Shown here: piece after piece, positions 1 through 8,808 of the stretch | Numbering within the stretch: the stretch's first letter is position 1 | Layout of the letters: the number at the start of each line of letters is the position of its first letter | Assembly: GCA_016932255.1 (NCBI GenBank) | Contig: JAFGDE010000006.1 | Coordinates: 1 to 51,392 of the forward strand | Length of the DNA stretch: 51,392 nucleotides | DNA from: Candidatus Saganbacteria bacterium | GTDB lineage: Bacteria > Margulisbacteria > WOR-1 > O2-12-FULL-45-9 | Direction of reading: 5' to 3' | The notes under the pieces: model-generated | The model's input: only the letters and a program-made list of their open reading frames with translations | The model's database searches: none | Told to the model about the DNA's origin: nothing | Program-made: the position numbers and the translations under genes

Positions 1-525
1 GGCGTGTTTGCCGGTCACGTCGCCGTCGGTGGAATTGGTCAGGCCGGCCACGATATAGCCGCCGTCGCTGGTCTGCCGCGCGTCATAAGCCTCATCGCCG
101 AAGTTGCCGCCGTAGCACCTGGCCCATTCTTTAACCCCTTCGCGGTCCAGTTTGACCACCCAAAAATCTCTGTCACCGTGGCGGCCGGAGACATCGCCGT
201 CATCGGACATGGTATAGCCAACCAGCAGGTAGCCGTTATCCGCGGTCTGGATCATTCTGTAACCGCAGTCAATGTTGCTGCCGCCAAAGCAGGTCGCCCA
301 GGCCGGCGCGTAGGTGGTGGTCGTGGTGGAAGTGGTCGTTGTTGTGCTGGTGGTGCCGGTGGTGCTGGTCGTACTGCTGGTGGTGCTGACCGTACTGCTG
401 GTGGTGCTGACCGTTGTGGTCGTGGTGCTCAGCTCAGGAAAGAACTTGGAATCATTACAGCCGCTGAGCAGGAAGACTGTTGCAACCAGGCTGAGGGCCA
501 GAACAGACCAGAAGATGTTTTTCAT
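1..525 (-). CDS. Exported lipoprotein with Thr-rich linker and propeller-like repeats (3' end outside window)
   Basis: The reading frame is open from an ATG at 525 to the window edge, so only the first 175 residues are visible. A good ribosome site (AGGAG) sits 8 bases upstream. Residues 1-22 form a lipoprotein signal ending in the lipobox LLSGC, so the protein is probably lipid-anchored. Residues about 32-65 are nearly all Thr and Ser, as in other exported proteins of this window, and are a likely O-glycosylated spacer. The rest begins a series of about 54-residue repeats of the type YGG...IQTxDGGYxxxGxTxSxDGDVSG...DFWVVKLDxxGxxxW, common in secreted beta-propeller-like proteins. The ligand is unknown. 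The repeat family call is from memory of such proteins; the lipobox and linker are seen directly. Confidence 0.85.
   Translation of the reverse strand, partial: MKNIFWSVLALSLVATVFLLSGCNDSKFFPELSTTTTTVSTTSSTVSTTSSTTSTTGTTSTTTTTSTTTTTYAPAWATCFGGSNIDCGYRMIQTADNGYLLVGYTMSDDGDVSGRHGDRDFWVVKLDREGVKEWARCYGGNFGDEAYDARQTSDGGYIVAGLTNSTDGDVTGKHA
371..412 (-). repeat. Two perfect 21-bp tandem repeats in the Thr-linker coding region
   Basis: Positions 371-391 and 392-412 are identical. They encode repeated Thr/Ser heptapeptides in the linker of the lipoprotein gene. The linker can grow or shrink in steps of seven residues by slippage without breaking the frame. Confidence 0.85.
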
Positions 526-685
526 TATTTGATCACTCCTTTTGTGTGACTAGCTGAATTGTACGCCCTACTCTTGCCAGGAGCAAGAGCAACTTTAAAC
601 ATCCAACTTCCAAATAAGACTAAAATATCAAAACAATTGGATGTTTGAGTTTGGAGGTTATATGAAAGCCGGCAATAACCTTGCT

Positions 686-701
686 TGCCTGCCGACAGGC
701 A
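686..701. repeat. GC-rich palindrome, degenerate copy (TGCCTGCCGACAGGCA)
   Basis: This is one base away from the perfect palindrome TGCCTGCCGGCAGGCA seen at 12381-12396 and inside the element at 45715-45763. It is flanked by TGCTT and AAGCA, which could pair and extend the stem. Confidence 0.6.
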
Positions 702-725
702 GATTAAGCATTTCAAAAATCCCTG

Positions 726-755
726 TTGACAGCATTACGGCCCATACTATATAAT
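726..755 (+). promoter_or_regulatory. Sigma-70-type promoter of rho
   Basis: TTGACA at 726-731 and TATAAT at 750-755 are both perfect, with an 18-bp spacer. Transcription would start near 762 and leave a leader of about 94 bases before rho. Autoregulation of rho within its leader is known in other bacteria; nothing here proves it. Confidence 0.8.
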
Positions 756-855
756 GAATATGTTCCCAAAAGGCCCCATTCTTTAGTTATTTTTTTCAGG
801 GAAACCTCATGTAATTTTTAACCACATCAGGTTTATAAATCCAAGGAGGACAAAA

Positions 856-2100
856 ATGGACATAGTAGAACTCGAAGGTAAAACATTAGCGGACTTATAT
901 AAAATAGCCAAACAGCTGGACATCCCCAACGCCAGACAGCTGAAAAAGCATGACCTGATCTTCAGGATACTGGAGGCACAGACCAAACAGAACGGCAATA
1001 TGTTCGCCAAAGGCATCCTGGAGATCCTGCCCGAAGGCTACGGCTTCCTGCGCACCGGCGGCTATTTGCCCAGCCGCGAAGATATCTATGTGTCGCAGAC
1101 CCAGATCAGACGCTTTGATATGACCAACGGCGACCTGGTCTCAGGCCAGATCAGACCGCCTAAAGAAGGCGAAAAATATTACAGCCTGCTTAAGATCGAA
1201 GCCATCAGCGGCACTGACCCGGAACAGGCCAGAGAACGTGTGCCGTTTGAGAACCTGACCCCGATCTTCCCTGACAAGCGCTTCACCCTGGAATATGCCA
1301 AATGCCCGGTCTCAGCCAGAATGATCGACCTGTTCGCGCCCATCGGCATGGGACAAAGAGCCATGATCGTCTCCCCGCCTAAAGCCGGTAAAACTACTAT
1401 ATTAAAGAACATCGCCAACAGCATCACTGAGAATTCGCCTGAAACCGTCATCAAGGTCCTGCTGGTCGATGAGCGGCCTGAAGAGGTAACGGACATGGAC
1501 CGCAGTGTTAAAGGCGAGGTAGTTGCCTCGACCTTTGACGAACCGCCGGAGAACCATATCAGGATCGCGGAACTCCTGCTGGAGCACTGCAAGCGGCTGG
1601 TCGAAGGCGGCAAGGACGTCGTTATCCTGCTGGACTCGATCACCAGACTGGCCCGCGCCTACAACCTGGTCACCCCGCCTTCCGGCAGAACACTGTCCGG
1701 CGGCCTTGACCCGACTTGTTTGCACCGGCCGAAACGCTTCTTCGGCGCGGCCCGCAACATCGAAGGCGGCGGCAGCCTGTCGATCATCGCCACCGCCCTG
1801 GTCGACACAGGCTCAAGGATGGACGACGTTATCTACGAGGAGTTCAAGGGCACCGGCAACATGGAACTGCACCTGAACCGCAAGCTGGCCAACCGGCGGA
1901 TCTTTCCGGCTATCGATATCAAGCTCTCAGGCACCAGACGGGAAGAACTGCTCATGGAAGATGCGGAACTGAAGAAGATCTGGCTGCTCAGAAAAGTGCT
2001 GGATAACTACGACGCTGCCGAAGCGACCGAACAGCTGATCGAAAGGCTGAAAGACTTCAAGACCAATAAGGCCTTTATGGAATCGGCCGACGTTAAATAA
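856..2100 (+). CDS. rho: Transcription termination factor Rho
   Basis: Rho is a hexameric RNA-dependent ATPase/translocase that ends transcription by pulling RNA from RNA polymerase. The 414-residue product has family length. Residues 1-45 are the N-terminal helical domain, about 50-118 the cold-shock-like RNA-binding domain, and 130-410 the RecA-type motor. The P-loop SPPKAGKTT is at 173-181, DERPEEV at 205-211, and the Walker B strand VVILLDS ends at 261. The secondary RNA-binding Q and R loops ([21 protein letters not shown]) are intact. The ATG at 856 follows AAGGAGG at a proper distance. The gene faces the HPr-EI gene tail to tail with only nine bases between the stops and no visible intrinsic terminator. 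Confidence 0.98.
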   Translation: MDIVELEGKTLADLYKIAKQLDIPNARQLKKHDLIFRILEAQTKQNGNMFAKGILEILPEGYGFLRTGGYLPSREDIYVSQTQIRRFDMTNGDLVSGQIRPPKEGEKYYSLLKIEAISGTDPEQARERVPFENLTPIFPDKRFTLEYAKCPVSARMIDLFAPIGMGQRAMIVSPPKAGKTTILKNIANSITENSPETVIKVLLVDERPEEVTDMDRSVKGEVVASTFDEPPENHIRIAELLLEHCKRLVEGGKDVVILLDSITRLARAYNLVTPPSGRTLSGGLDPTCLHRPKRFFGAARNIEGGGSLSIIATALVDTGSRMDDVIYEEFKGTGNMELHLNRKLANRRIFPAIDIKLSGTRREELLMEDAELKKIWLLRKVLDNYDAAEATEQLIERLKDFKTNKAFMESADVK

Positions 2101-2109
2101 AACGCCGCT

Positions 2110-4401
2110 TCAGTCAAACAGCAGGTCTTCGTACACGGACAGGTCGGCCCAGGCGCCGGCGCGCTCCTGCTCCAGGATGAACTCATCGATATAACGCCGC
2201 ACTTCACTGCCTGTCGTGATGCCTGCGATATTGCGGACCATCAGCCGCAGGCTGTCGCTGTCAACACTGCTGATCAGCTGCCGCGCCAGGTCAGCGAACC
2301 GGCTGCTGAAAGAGATGCTCCTGACCCCCAGGCCGAGCAGGACCAGCAGTTTCCTGCCTTCATTGCCCATGTTGCCGCAAAGAGACAGCTGGATGTCCGC
2401 CCGGGCCGCCGCTTTCACCGTCTGGTCGATCGCCCGGATGACCCTGGGATCAAGCTCGTCAAAGTACTGCGAGGTCACGGAACTGTAGCGGTTGGTACCG
2501 GTCAGGTACTGGGTCAGGTCATTGGTGCCCAGGCTGAAAAAGTCCAGGCGCTCGTCAGCCGCCAGCTCGTCAAGATGCCTGAGCACAGCCGGATGCTCGA
2601 CCATGATGCCGTAACTGATCCGATCGTTGACCTTGATGCCCTGGCTTTCCAGCTCAGCCCGCACGCTGTCGACCACCTCCATGGCGAAGAGGAACTCCTC
2701 ATTTGACCTGACCAGCGGGAACATCACCTTGATCCGGCCGTTGGTCAGGAGCAGTGCCTTGAGCTGATTACGGAAAGCGTAATAGTACGGGCCGTGGCCT
2801 TCCCTGTCCAGACAGAGCGCCAGGCCCTTTTTGCCGCCGGCAACCAGATCGCCGTTAAGCCGGGAAAAATACGGGAAACTCTTGTCCAGGTCAGGATCGA
2901 TCGTGCGGAAAGTGATCTCCTTATCACCGGCCGCTCTGATCAATTCAGTGTAATACCTGGTCTGCTCAACCACGCTCGGCTCGGCTTTACGGGTCAGGCC
3001 TTCGCGGTCATAGATAAAGAAGAATTCCGTCCGGACGAGGCCGACCCCTTCCAGACCGTGCTCGAGCAGCAGCGCGACCTCCTCAGGATTGGCCGCGTTG
3101 CCCATCAGCCTTATCCTAGCGCCGTTCCTGGTCACGGCCGGAGATTCACGCAATGCGACTAGGCTGGCCATGACCGCATCGCTTCGCTTTTTCAGTATAC
3201 GATATTTTCTCAGGGTCGATGTCCCGGGATTGACGATCAGCCTTCCAGTCATGCCGTCAACAATGATCTGGCTGCCCAGCCTGACAGCGGCAACAGCGTC
3301 GCGCGCGTTGACCAGTCCGGCCTTTTGCCGGTCGCCCAGGCGCAGCGATAGGTGGTCCTCGCGGCTGCCGTTCTCGCGCACGATTCCGGCTACCCTGGCA
3401 TCATTGACCAGGCCCACATCCGCCGGTGAGATATGGTCGGCCACGATCACGACGTCATCACGACCCAGGCGCTCGATCTCGCGTCGGATATCAACTACCC
3501 TGCGGTGCTTAATGGACAGCATCTTGGTGCACATCTGGTAGATATCGGTATAGATGCTCTGCATCTTCTCATTATCAGAAACGCGCAGCACCTTGTAATC
3601 ATTGAGCAGTGCCTCGACCGCATCACGGGCACAGAGCGTGTTCTTTTCCATATGCTCAAGCACTTTGGTCTTGATCTCCATCAGCAGTACGCTGAGCGTC
3701 TGGGCCACGTCGCTTTCATCCCCGACCAGCTCCTCTTCGATGGCACGGAACGCATCAACGACCAGGCCCAGCCTGTTCCTGAGCAGGTCCTCAACGCTCT
3801 TGCCCTGGCGCTCTGCCTCGGCCCTGATGTCGATCCTGGGATAGCTTTCAATATCAAGCACTTCTTTAATCGGCAGAGCGCGGCCGATCACGACAGCGTC
3901 GGTCACGGCCATTCCCTTCAGCTTAACCTGCACGTCGGTGCTGACCGACCAGACCGAGGCGACTTTAAGCTCTTCAGCCAGGACCCGGGCCAATGCTGTG
4001 ACAGCTTGAGCCGCGTCCTCGCCCTTGGCCTCGATACTGAAGCGGCTGCCCCTGGTCAGGCATAAGGACAGGATCATCAGGGAATTCTTGAGATCGACCT
4101 TTTCTCCAGCCTGGTTGGCAATGGTGATCTCTGAAGCGAATTGCGCCGCGGTTTGCGACAGTATCGTGCTGGGATGGCCATGGATGCCTTTGGGATCAGT
4201 TGCCCGCGCCTTAAGCGAATGGCTTTCTTGTCCCGGCCGAGCGCCGCCATCGGACGGGATGCTCAAGCCCATGCCGATCGGCGCTAAAAGCATTGGGACG
4301 ATAATGTGCTTATGCTGCTGATAAGCGCGCTGCAGCCGGCGCGAGATCGTTCGCGCGGCCTGGCCAAGCGGCAGGCGAAAGAGTGAAGTTACTTCCGGCA
4401 T
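2110..4401 (-). CDS. Fused HPr-enzyme I of the PEP phosphotransferase system
   Basis: This 763-residue protein joins an HPr domain to enzyme I, the two general proteins that pass phosphate from PEP to PTS sugar or regulatory EIIA proteins. After about 65 residues of unknown N-terminal extension, HPr covers roughly 66-145 with phospho-acceptor His74 in GIHGHP (usual GLHARP) and a Ser46-like serine in KNSLMIL (Ser107). Enzyme I covers about 163-763: the phospho-His is His350 in GSREDH (usual GGRTSH), followed by GLVRTEF, FRTIDPDLDK, the PEP signature DFFSLGTNDLTQY and the active-site Cys in LCGNMG (Cys675). No EIIA, B or C gene is in the window, so the role may be regulatory, as in PtsP or FPr-like proteins. 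The start has GGAGGG 11 bases upstream, but a later start is possible. Confidence 0.9.
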   Translation of the reverse strand: MPEVTSLFRLPLGQAARTISRRLQRAYQQHKHIIVPMLLAPIGMGLSIPSDGGARPGQESHSLKARATDPKGIHGHPSTILSQTAAQFASEITIANQAGEKVDLKNSLMILSLCLTRGSRFSIEAKGEDAAQAVTALARVLAEELKVASVWSVSTDVQVKLKGMAVTDAVVIGRALPIKEVLDIESYPRIDIRAEAERQGKSVEDLLRNRLGLVVDAFRAIEEELVGDESDVAQTLSVLLMEIKTKVLEHMEKNTLCARDAVEALLNDYKVLRVSDNEKMQSIYTDIYQMCTKMLSIKHRRVVDIRREIERLGRDDVVIVADHISPADVGLVNDARVAGIVRENGSREDHLSLRLGDRQKAGLVNARDAVAAVRLGSQIIVDGMTGRLIVNPGTSTLRKYRILKKRSDAVMASLVALRESPAVTRNGARIRLMGNAANPEEVALLLEHGLEGVGLVRTEFFFIYDREGLTRKAEPSVVEQTRYYTELIRAAGDKEITFRTIDPDLDKSFPYFSRLNGDLVAGGKKGLALCLDREGHGPYYYAFRNQLKALLLTNGRIKVMFPLVRSNEEFLFAMEVVDSVRAELESQGIKVNDRISYGIMVEHPAVLRHLDELAADERLDFFSLGTNDLTQYLTGTNRYSSVTSQYFDELDPRVIRAIDQTVKAAARADIQLSLCGNMGNEGRKLLVLLGLGVRSISFSSRFADLARQLISSVDSDSLRLMVRNIAGITTGSEVRRYIDEFILEQERAGAWADLSVYEDLLFD

Positions 4402-4461
4402 TCTGAGATGAGCCCTCCGGCTATGTTTCGAAAAATCATTGTTAAAATTTCAAAAAATACC

Positions 4462-4470
4462 TGTTATAAT
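4462..4470 (+). promoter_or_regulatory. Extended -10 promoter of murF, almost touching the ATG
   Basis: TG at 4462-4463 followed by TATAAT at 4465-4470 forms an extended -10 element. Transcription would begin at about 4477, exactly where the murF ATG lies, so the mRNA is predicted to be leaderless. No well-placed -35 box is seen. Confidence 0.65.
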
Positions 4471-4476
4471 TCGACC

Positions 4477-5718
4477 ATGTTCAAGCGCGAAGAAATAATG
4501 GGGATCGTCAAAGGGGCCAGGGTCCGGGGACCGGGGTCCAGCTTCAGGAACATTTGCACCGACACGCGCCGGATCAAGCGCGGCGACCTGTTCATTCCCC
4601 TGAAAGGCAAGAAGTTCGACGGCAATAAGTTCAGGCAGGCCGCCCTGAAAAAAGGCGCGGCGGTCCTGGAGGTCAGGGACGGCCTCAAGGCCCTGCAGGA
4701 CCTGGCCGCCTATCACCGTTTGAAGTTCAACATCCCCATTATCGGCGTGACCGGCAGCTCCGGCAAGACCACGACCAAGGACATGATCGCCGCGGTCCTG
4801 TCACAGCAGATGTCAACCCTCAAGAACGAAGAGAACTTTAATAATGAAATAGGCGTGCCGCTGACCCTCTTGAGGCTGCGGCCGCAGCACAAGGCCGCGG
4901 TCATTGAGATGGCGATGCAGGGCCTGGGCGAGATTGAGCTGCTGGCCCGGATCGCCAGACCGACCATTTCTGTCGTGACCAATATCGGCGAAGCTCACCT
5001 GGAGTTCCTCAAGACAAAAAGGAACGTGGCCAGGGCCAAAGCCGAGATCTTCAAGTATCTGGGGCCAAAGGACCACGCGGTCATCAACGCCGACGACGAA
5101 TATTATGAAAGGCTGACTTCCAGGCTCAAACTTCCGATCTCCAGCGTGGTCACATTCGGGATCATTGAAAAGGCGGATATCACGCCGAAGATGCTCAAGG
5201 GCATTAAACTGCCCCTGCCCGGCGAGCATATGATCTACAACGCGCTGGCGGTCATTGCCGTGGCCAGGATCCTGGGCCTGAAGAAAAAGCGGATCAAACG
5301 CGGCCTGGAAGTTTTCCGGCCGTCGAGCAACCGCTGGGACGTGATCAACCGCAGGGACGGCGTAAAAATAATCAACGACACCTACAACGCCAATCCGCAG
5401 TCGATGACGGCCGCGCTCAAGGTCCTGGCCTGGCTCCAGGGCCGGAAGATCGCCGTGCTGGGAGATATGTTCGAACTGGGCAGGCGTTCGCGCGCGGCCC
5501 ATGGACGCATCGGCAGGTTGTGCCGCAGTCTCGGGATCGACCGGCTGATCTCCATCGGCAAAGCGGCCAGGGCCATGCGGGCGGACCATCATTTCGCGAC
5601 CAAAGCACCGGCCATCAGAAAGCTCAAGAGCCTGATCAGACCGGGCGACCGCATCCTGGTCAAGGCCTCGCGCGGCATGCATCTTGAAGAAGTCGTGGAA
5701 GCGATACGTAAAATTTGA
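4477..5718 (+). CDS. murF: UDP-N-acetylmuramoyl-tripeptide--D-alanyl-D-alanine ligase
   Basis: MurF adds D-Ala-D-Ala to the UDP-MurNAc-tripeptide, the last cytoplasmic step in making the peptidoglycan precursor. The 413-residue product shows the Mur-ligase fold in order: N-terminal UDP-binding part, P-loop TGSSGKTTTK at 92-101, the motif NEENFNNEIGVPLTLL, and the C-terminal part with INDTYNANPQSM and LGDMFELG. The frame is open further upstream to 4408, but those residues look unlike MurF and overlap the promoter, so I chose the ATG at 4477. A second ATG at 4498 is possible. No Shine-Dalgarno site precedes 4477, consistent with a leaderless message. No other mur genes are nearby. Confidence 0.93.
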   Translation: MFKREEIMGIVKGARVRGPGSSFRNICTDTRRIKRGDLFIPLKGKKFDGNKFRQAALKKGAAVLEVRDGLKALQDLAAYHRLKFNIPIIGVTGSSGKTTTKDMIAAVLSQQMSTLKNEENFNNEIGVPLTLLRLRPQHKAAVIEMAMQGLGEIELLARIARPTISVVTNIGEAHLEFLKTKRNVARAKAEIFKYLGPKDHAVINADDEYYERLTSRLKLPISSVVTFGIIEKADITPKMLKGIKLPLPGEHMIYNALAVIAVARILGLKKKRIKRGLEVFRPSSNRWDVINRRDGVKIINDTYNANPQSMTAALKVLAWLQGRKIAVLGDMFELGRRSRAAHGRIGRLCRSLGIDRLISIGKAARAMRADHHFATKAPAIRKLKSLIRPGDRILVKASRGMHLEEVVEAIRKI

Positions 5719-5734
5719 TAGAATAACCCGAGAT

Positions 5735-5818
5735 GCCGAGGTGGTGGAACTGGCAGACACACCAGCTTGAGGGGCTGGCGCCGTCAAAAGCGTAGGAGTT
5801 CGAATCTCCTCCTCGGCA
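5735..5818 (+). tRNA. tRNA-Leu, anticodon GAG
   Basis: The acceptor stem GCCGAGG pairs with CCTCGGC, with discriminator A at 5818. The anticodon arm CCAGC-TTGAGGG-GCTGG gives GAG, reading CUC/CUU. The T arm is AGGAG-TTCGAAT-CTCCT and the variable arm is long, as in class II tRNAs. CCA is not encoded. It lies 16 bases after the murF stop. Confidence 0.96.
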
Positions 5819-5888
5819 TTTTATTTTGAAATCAGTTGCCTGGCGCAAGTTTTTTTGTTAGACTTTCGATTGAATTAAAGGAGGCAGC

Positions 5889-6641
5889 GTGACAGTCCAG
5901 TTTACGCAAATCCCAGCGACCGAGCCTCGCCTGTTGCCGGATACCCGCGTCCAGACCGCTTCCGAGAACTCTTTCCAGAATTATCTTGACACAGAACAAA
6001 AACGGCTGGCCCTGATGTTCTGCCCTTTCGGCCAGCTCGATCTCTCCACCTGGTGGAGCAGCCTCATGGCCTCCGCTGAGAACGGGACCCAGAGCAGCGG
6101 CATCAGGCTGTTCAGCGACCTTGAACCCGCGGCCCGGCCCAACGACACAGCGGAGCAAAACACCCTGTCCCGCGGCGAAGGCCAGAACGTCCAGCCGGTC
6201 AATTCTTTTGAGGAATTCACCGGACTGCTCTTCGGCCGGCAGGACCAGCCTGCTTTGCAGGACCTGCTCCAGCAGACCGGCTGGCTGACCCCGAATCTGG
6301 AAGCCCAGCCGCAGATGTTCTTGGCCCAGACCCAGGGCAAGTTCCTGGCCAGGCTCGATCTGCAGGCGCTGGTCGACGAGATCATCAGCCAGGTCAAACT
6401 GGTCAAGGGCAAAGGCCAGGTCGAGCTTTCGCTCGGGCTCAAGCCAAGGGAGCTGGGCGATATCCTGCTGACCCTGACTTCGCGCTCCGGCATGATCGCC
6501 ATCCAGATCGAGGCCCCGGAAGAGACCAGAAAATTACTGCAGGACAGGCTGGCCGAGCTTGAAACAGCGCTCAAGAAAGCCAGGGTCAACCTGTCCGGCA
6601 TCAGCCTTGTCAGTTCAAAGGAGGTAAAAGACCATGCTTGA
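5889..6641 (+). CDS. fliK: Flagellar hook-length control protein, FliK-like
   Basis: FliK is exported through the flagellar type III apparatus and ends hook growth by switching substrate specificity. The 250-residue product is poorly conserved over its first 150 residues. The part from about 150 to 245 (GQVELSLGLKPRELGDILLTL...) matches the FliK C-terminal Flg_hook domain, which works with FlhB. The GTG start follows AAAGGAGG. The stop overlaps the next start by eight bases, so translation is probably coupled. Position at the head of a hook/switch/export operon supports the call. It is shorter than enteric FliK, and no hook cap gene flgD is found beside it. Confidence 0.8.
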   Translation: MTVQFTQIPATEPRLLPDTRVQTASENSFQNYLDTEQKRLALMFCPFGQLDLSTWWSSLMASAENGTQSSGIRLFSDLEPAARPNDTAEQNTLSRGEGQNVQPVNSFEEFTGLLFGRQDQPALQDLLQQTGWLTPNLEAQPQMFLAQTQGKFLARLDLQALVDEIISQVKLVKGKGQVELSLGLKPRELGDILLTLTSRSGMIAIQIEAPEETRKLLQDRLAELETALKKARVNLSGISLVSSKEVKDHA

Positions 6642-7449
6642 CATCATGAGCCAGGCCAAGAACGCGATCGAAGCTTACAACACCGCCCTGAAAGCGACTT
6701 CATCCAATATTGCCAACATGAACGTCAGCGGCTATAAACGCATCGAAGTTTCTTTCCAGTCGGTCTATGAAAAGGTCCTGCGCCAGGGGAGTGCGGCCCA
6801 GGGCAATCTCGGCGGCACAAACCCGCAGCAGGTCGGCCAGGGAGTTTCGCTCTCCGCGGTCGGCATAGATTTCTCTTCAGGCGAATATTCCGATGCCAGC
6901 AGCCTTGACCTGGCCATTTCAGGCCAGGGCCTGTTCATTGTTTCCGCCAATGACGGCAACAGCTATCTTTACACCCGCTCCGGCAGCTTTGAGGTCGACA
7001 GCAACGGCAATTTGACCAGCAACGGCATGCAGGTCTACGGCCTGAACGCATCCAACAGCCTGGTCCCGATCACCGGGCTGCCTTCGGGCGACAAATCGGA
7101 TTTCCAATGGCAGAGCGACGGCTCGCTGGAATATTCCGCTGACGGCGGCACAACCTGGGTCTCGACCGGTTACCGCATCGCCCTGACCTATTTCCCCAAT
7201 CCCAACGGCCTGAACCAGGCCCAGGGAACGGCTTTTGCGGAAACAGTTGCTTCCGGCGAGTCCGCGACCGCGCAGGCGCCGGGCGGCGCTGTCGGCTCTG
7301 TTAACCCGGGCAAACTGGAACAGTCAAACGTTGACTATCTCAGTGAGACCATCGACGCGCTGGAATTCCAGCGGGCCATGAGCGGCAACCTGACGATGCT
7401 GCGGCTGGCGTCGGACACTATCTCATCGTTCATCAGCAGGCTGTCATAG
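6634..7449 (+). CDS. Flagellar hook/rod protein of the FlgE/FlgG family
   Basis: The protein is an axial component of the flagellar hook or distal rod. The N-terminal heptad region (MSQAKNAIEAYNTALKATSSNIANMNVSGYKR) and the C-terminal KLEQSNVDYLSETIDALEFQRAMSGNLTML are the paired helices that form the coiled-coil core in this family. The centre has LDLAISGQGLFIV and YTRSGSFEVDSNGNL, both typical. At 271 residues it has the length of FlgG rather than FlgE (usually 400 or more), but the place after fliK is where flgE normally sits. It could be a minimal hook protein or the distal rod protein; sequence alone does not settle this. GGAGG at 6620-6624 precedes the ATG. Confidence 0.85.
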   Translation: MLDIMSQAKNAIEAYNTALKATSSNIANMNVSGYKRIEVSFQSVYEKVLRQGSAAQGNLGGTNPQQVGQGVSLSAVGIDFSSGEYSDASSLDLAISGQGLFIVSANDGNSYLYTRSGSFEVDSNGNLTSNGMQVYGLNASNSLVPITGLPSGDKSDFQWQSDGSLEYSADGGTTWVSTGYRIALTYFPNPNGLNQAQGTAFAETVASGESATAQAPGGAVGSVNPGKLEQSNVDYLSETIDALEFQRAMSGNLTMLRLASDTISSFISRLS

Positions 7450-7464
7450 AGAAAGACGTGAAAA

Positions 7465-8790
7465 ATGGGCTTGGACAGGCAAAGCGGCAAACCTGAAATA
7501 GCGGCGCAAAAAAGGGTCATCAAGCTCGCCCCGGCCATCGGCGATTGGACGACCTATAAGCCGCCCAAGGTGCTGGTCAAGAAGATCAAGACCGGGCTGT
7601 ACGGCTTTGACCGCCTCTCCCGCGAAGAGCTCGACCAGGCCCTGCTCCTCCATTACCGCTTTGTCCAGGACCTGCTGCGGCGCTTCCGCATCGATCTGGG
7701 TATGGCAGTCGAACTGTTCAGCGTCCAGGTCGAGCAAACGACCTATTTAAACTTCCTCAGGTCATTGGGCGGCACCCAGGTCCAGTGCAAGCTCAAGGTC
7801 TCCGGCCTGCACGAACCGATATTCCTCTTCATGGAGCTGTCGCTGGCCAATTCGGTCATTAACTTCTCGCTCGGCAGTATTGACGTGGCCCAGATCAACC
7901 GGGCCCTGACCGAGGCTGAGAAGATCACTCTTGAGACAACGCTTAACGAATACCTGCCTGCTTTCAGTTCGGCCTTCAGCAATACGATCGAACAGGTCAG
8001 CTTGAGCGTCATCAGTTCGCCTGACGCGATCATGGACTCGACCATCAATCCCAATTCCACGCTGGCCAGCTTCAGCGCCGAGGCCGCCCTGGCCGACAAC
8101 CCGCCCGGCCGGATAATCATCGCTTATTCCGGCAACACGCTCAAGGAGCTGCTTCAGCGTTTCCGCCAGGCCGAGCGCAGCAAAGAGCTTGATTTTTCCC
8201 GCCTGCCCAACGCCCTGCTCTCGCGCATCTATTGTCCGGCCAGTGCTGAGCTCGGCGAAACATCCCTGACCACTAATGATATCAGCCGTTTCGAGGTCGG
8301 CGATGTTGTCTCACTGGACACGACCATCTCCACTCCTGTCCAGCTGACCGTAAGCCAGGATCTGCAGATCATGTGCCAGGCCGGCATCAAGAACAAGAAA
8401 GCGTCGATCAAACTGCTCGGCCTCAAGGATACCGGCGAGATCGAACTGACGCCGCCCGAACTTGCTCCGGAAAAGGTAGAGCCAAAAACCACTCTCCTGC
8501 CGCCCAAGCCGGCGGCAGTCAAGCCTGCCCCCGCGCCGGCGGCCATACCAAAACCGGCCCAGCATGCGCCAGGCCCAGCACCTAAACCGGTAGCAGCCCC
8601 AGAACCGCCGCCGCCAGCCAAGCCTGCGGTAAAACCTGCGCCACCGCCGCCGGCCAAGCCTAAATCCCCGGAAGAGGCTTTTCCGGACATTGATTTCGGC
8701 GACGACTTGATCGACGAAGATTTTGAAGAAGAGGACGATATCCTGCTCGATGAAATGCCCGAGGACAAATTCCCGGAAGATGATCTATAA
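7465..8790 (+). CDS. fliM: Flagellar motor switch protein FliM-like, with Pro-rich acidic tail
   Basis: FliM forms the C-ring of the motor and, in other bacteria, binds CheY-P to reverse rotation. Residues about 45-265 match the FliM middle domain (YGFDRLSREELDQALLLHYRFVQDLLRRF...). Residues about 276-322 are the SpoA/FliMN_C domain. Two features are odd. The N-terminus (MGLDRQSGKPEI) lacks the usual CheY-binding motif of the LSQxEIDALL type. The C-terminus carries a Pro/Ala/Lys-rich stretch (about 335-400) followed by a very acidic tail. FliY is an alternative name, but no CheC-like domain is obvious. The total of 441 residues exceeds the usual 330 or so because of the tail. Confidence 0.85.
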   Translation: MGLDRQSGKPEIAAQKRVIKLAPAIGDWTTYKPPKVLVKKIKTGLYGFDRLSREELDQALLLHYRFVQDLLRRFRIDLGMAVELFSVQVEQTTYLNFLRSLGGTQVQCKLKVSGLHEPIFLFMELSLANSVINFSLGSIDVAQINRALTEAEKITLETTLNEYLPAFSSAFSNTIEQVSLSVISSPDAIMDSTINPNSTLASFSAEAALADNPPGRIIIAYSGNTLKELLQRFRQAERSKELDFSRLPNALLSRIYCPASAELGETSLTTNDISRFEVGDVVSLDTTISTPVQLTVSQDLQIMCQAGIKNKKASIKLLGLKDTGEIELTPPELAPEKVEPKTTLLPPKPAAVKPAPAPAAIPKPAQHAPGPAPKPVAAPEPPPPAKPAVKPAPPPPAKPKSPEEAFPDIDFGDDLIDEDFEEEDDILLDEMPEDKFPEDDL

Positions 8791-8808
8791 TATCTTAAGG
8801 AGGCAATC

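Larger units (their letters stand above)
526..855. other. 330-bp divergent intergenic region upstream of rho
   Basis: No convincing gene lies here. It holds a 7-bp hairpin (571-577 with 583-589, loop CAGGA), a 10-bp inverted repeat (597-606 with 637-646), a degenerate GC palindrome (686-701), the rho promoter (726-755) and the rho leader. Confidence 0.7.

Noticed and set aside
3433-4065. 210-codon plus-strand frame opposite the HPr-EI gene
   Set aside because: The minus strand encodes conserved PTS motifs throughout; the plus frame shows no family features.
4813-5787. 324-codon open frame on the minus strand across murF and the tRNA
   Set aside because: It lies opposite a well-conserved murF and a tRNA, and its composition is that of an antisense shadow.
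5835-5875. Possible sigma-54 promoter (CTGGCGC followed by a T run) before fliK
   Set aside because: The GG is not followed by GC at the required 10-base distance, and no -12 TTGC box is present.
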